Of a stretch of 64,000 nucleotides of DNA, positions 62,226 to 64,000 are shown in pieces. This DNA is from CAZSDW01 sp964605705. GTDB lineage: Bacteria > Fidelibacterota > UBA2242. The notes beneath the pieces are model-generated. The model saw only the letters and a list, made by a program, of their open reading frames with translations, had not been told where the DNA came from and did not search any database. The translations under genes were made by a program, and so were the position numbers. Each line of letters starts with the position of its first letter. Positions within the stretch are counted from its first letter, which is position 1. The stretch is taken from positions 41,607 through 105,606 of the forward strand of contig CAZSDW010000009.1 in NCBI GenBank assembly GCA_964605705.1, given 5' to 3'.

Positions 62226-63878
62226 ATGAGTGCAGGAAACGGCAACTTACAACCCATTACGGAAGTTGCAAATGATATCGGGCTGGCAGTCAGCGACCTG
62301 GAATTATACGGAGACAATAAAGCCAAGGTCAAACTGGAAGTATATCAGAAATTTCAGGGGAATAAGGACGGAATCCTGATCCTTGTCTCGGCGATTACAC
62401 CGACGCCGGCAGGAGAGGGGAAAACAACTACCTCCATCGGTCTGTCCATGGGATTGAATCGGATTGGCAGGAAAGCGATTGTCACCCTTCGTGAGCCTTC
62501 ATTAGGTCCGCTTTTTGGGATGAAAGGCGGTGCGACCGGCGGCGGAAAGACCCAGGTGCATCCCATCGATGATATCAATATGCATTTTACTGGCGATCTT
62601 CATGCCGTAACCGCCGCCCATAACCTGATTTCGGCAGTGCTTGACAATCATCTGTTTCGCCGCAAAGAACCCCTCCTGGATCCACGGCAGGTCCTTTGGA
62701 ACAGGGTGCTGGATATGAACGATCGCTCGCTTCGGGATATTGTGATTGGGCTGGGTGGCAAAAAGAATGGCTTTCCCCGTGAAACCAATTTCAGCATTAC
62801 AGCTTCCTCCGAGATTATGGCGATTCTGGGATTGTCGGAATCGTACTCTGATCTGAAAGAGAAAATCGGTAATATTTTCATCGGATTTACTTACGATAAT
62901 CAACCGGTTTACTTAAAAGAATTGAATATAACCGGTGCGGTTGCAGCGCTATTGAAAGATGCTCTCAAGCCGAATCTTGTGCAAACCAGTGACGGGACTC
63001 CGGCATTCGTTCATGGTGGTCCTTTTGCCAACATTGCCCAGGGAACCTGTTCGATATTATCGATGAAGATGGCGCTGAAGTTATCTGAATATGTGATTAC
63101 CGAAGCCGGTTTTGGATTCGATCTGGGCGCTGAAAAATTCTTTGATATTGTCGCCAGAAAATCCGGATTGAATCCGAAAGCCGTCGTGCTGGTTGCAACT
63201 ATCCGGGCGCTTAAAATGCACGGTGGAAAAGATTTGAAAAAATTGAGCGAATCCGATCCGGCAGCCGTACGCCTCGGTATTCCCAATTTGACAAAACATA
63301 TCCAGAATATTTGCCATTTTGGGGTGCCGGCTGTGGTTGCTATTAACCGTTTTGACAGCGATACTGAAGATGAAATAAAAGTTATTGCGGAGATACTGGA
63401 TAACCGTGGAGTCGAATGGGCGGTGATCGATTCCGCCAGCCGTGGCAGCGAAGGCGCGATTGATTTAGCCCGTAAAGTTGTGCAGAGCAGTGCGCATGAT
63501 GATAATTACAAGCCTCTCTATGACCTGGATGCGAGCGTGGAGTCCAAAATCGAAACGGTCTGTCGTGATATTTACGGTTCCGAAGCGGTGGATTTTACCA
63601 AAGATGCTCAAAAAGCACTTCAGAAAATCAAAAATATCGGTCTTGATAAACTCCCGGTTTGTATTGCCAAGACCCAGAAATCACTGTCCGATAATCCTGA
63701 TCTTCTGGGGCGTCCCAAGGATTTTTTAGTGACCGTGCGGGATGTCAATATTTCATCGGGTGCCGGTTTCCTGGTGCCGATTACCGGGGAAATGCTGCTG
63801 ATGCCCGGATTGCCGAAAATCCCGACTGCCGAAAAGGTGGATATCGATAATTCCGGTAATATCACCGGGATGTTTTAG
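62226..63878 (+). CDS. fhs: Formate-tetrahydrofolate ligase
   Basis: A 550-residue, full-length enzyme (family about 555). It ATP-dependently joins formate to tetrahydrofolate to give 10-formyl-THF. The P-loop TPTPAGEGKTTTSIGLSMGL (about residues 57-76), the EPSLGPLFGMKGGATGGG block, HFTGDLHAVTAAHNL and the C-terminal LMPGLPKIP are conserved. GGGAG precedes the start. Third gene of the peroxiredoxin unit. Confidence 0.96.
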   Translation: MSAGNGNLQPITEVANDIGLAVSDLELYGDNKAKVKLEVYQKFQGNKDGILILVSAITPTPAGEGKTTTSIGLSMGLNRIGRKAIVTLREPSLGPLFGMKGGATGGGKTQVHPIDDINMHFTGDLHAVTAAHNLISAVLDNHLFRRKEPLLDPRQVLWNRVLDMNDRSLRDIVIGLGGKKNGFPRETNFSITASSEIMAILGLSESYSDLKEKIGNIFIGFTYDNQPVYLKELNITGAVAALLKDALKPNLVQTSDGTPAFVHGGPFANIAQGTCSILSMKMALKLSEYVITEAGFGFDLGAEKFFDIVARKSGLNPKAVVLVATIRALKMHGGKDLKKLSESDPAAVRLGIPNLTKHIQNICHFGVPAVVAINRFDSDTEDEIKVIAEILDNRGVEWAVIDSASRGSEGAIDLARKVVQSSAHDDNYKPLYDLDASVESKIETVCRDIYGSEAVDFTKDAQKALQKIKNIGLDKLPVCIAKTQKSLSDNPDLLGRPKDFLVTVRDVNISSGAGFLVPITGEMLLMPGLPKIPTAEKVDIDNSGNITGMF

Positions 63879-63925
63879 AGTGGAGAACCGGATTTCTGGA
63901 GTAATGAATCGAGGAAGTCAAATCG

Positions 63926-64000
63926 GTCATTATGAAGGAGCGCAGCGACTTTGAGAATCCCTTTGGGATAGGTGGATTTTCTAAACGGATTACTTCGCTT
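63926..64000 (+). repeat. Extragenic repeat element, cut by the window end
   Basis: The non-coding end of the window contains TCATTATGAAGGAGCGCAGC, then GACTTTGAGAATCCCTTTGG, and ends in TTACTTCGCTT. This is a decayed form of a dispersed extragenic repeat widespread in uncultured bacteria (TCATTCTGAAGGAGCGCAGC type, with a TTCTTCGCTTCGCTC return arm), here missing one C. The return arm continues beyond the window. Confidence 0.6.

Noticed and set aside
1..64000. CRISPR arrays, tRNA or rRNA genes, insertion sequences and prophage genes
   Set aside because: I looked for regularly spaced repeats, cloverleaf-like segments, transposase motifs and phage genes and found none.

Overview
The window reads as chromosomal DNA of an uncultured-type member of the Fibrobacterota-Chlorobiota-Bacteroidota (FCB) superphylum, most like Marinimicrobia, Calditrichota or KSB1-type lineages. 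The basis is a set of exported proteins ending in 'NFPNPFNP'-type sorting domains, a PorV/PorQ-type outer-membrane protein, a TonB-dependent receptor with a carboxypeptidase-regulatory-like N-terminus, many lipoproteins, and A+T-leaning codon use. The placement is inference: no rRNA or tRNA gene is present to confirm it. Coding density is high and most genes sit in short-gap or overlapping operons.

Layout. 1-3071: end of an ALDH7-type aldehyde dehydrogenase, rsmI, a DUF362-ferredoxin protein and a small membrane protein. 3100-21400: an alpha-glucan (starch/maltodextrin) locus with two GH13 amylases, a TonB receptor, a very large exported protein, a PorV-like protein, a starch-binding-like exported protein, a Na+:solute symporter and a TrmB-type sugar regulator; a selfish-looking S23/four-helix-bundle gene with a damaged 3' end lies inside it. 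21469-23887: hemW, a cupin and lepB. 24117-31905: a complete phosphate regulon (phoB, phoR, outer-membrane porin, pstSCAB, phoU) with a four-repeat, 11-bp-periodic Pho box in front of the porin. 32056-35641: an FMN riboswitch and ribD-ribE-ribBA-ribH, followed without a gap by a beta-propeller exported protein and a small exported protein. 38598-43561 (minus): a two-gene GH13 lipoprotein operon (amylase/cyclomaltodextrinase and type I pullulanase). 43719-45938: a membrane protein with a degenerate spermidine-synthase-like domain, then an unusual structured intergenic element. 46267-47516 (minus): remains of a type I restriction-modification locus, an orphan RhuM-Fic protein and the 3' end of hsdS.

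47734-53295 (minus) is the most interesting block. Five tightly packed genes encode a Tat-signal DUF362 protein, a NapH/NapG-like membrane polyferredoxin, a DUF6599-like lipoprotein, a Tat-signal AmmeMemoRadiSam radical SAM enzyme and a signal-peptide-bearing Memo-AMMECR1 fusion. Every product looks exported or membrane-bound, so the operon appears to encode an extracytoplasmic AmmeMemoRadiSam system with its own electron-delivery chain.

53556-64000: proC, an acetyltransferase, a membrane PAS sensor with no output domain, a six-gene minus-strand envelope operon (CsgG/TolB-like protein, two proteins sharing an unrecognised internally repeated domain, an N-terminally extended YidD and two TPR-like paralogues), then a peroxiredoxin, a nitroreductase and formate-tetrahydrofolate ligase. 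The window ends in an extragenic repeat.
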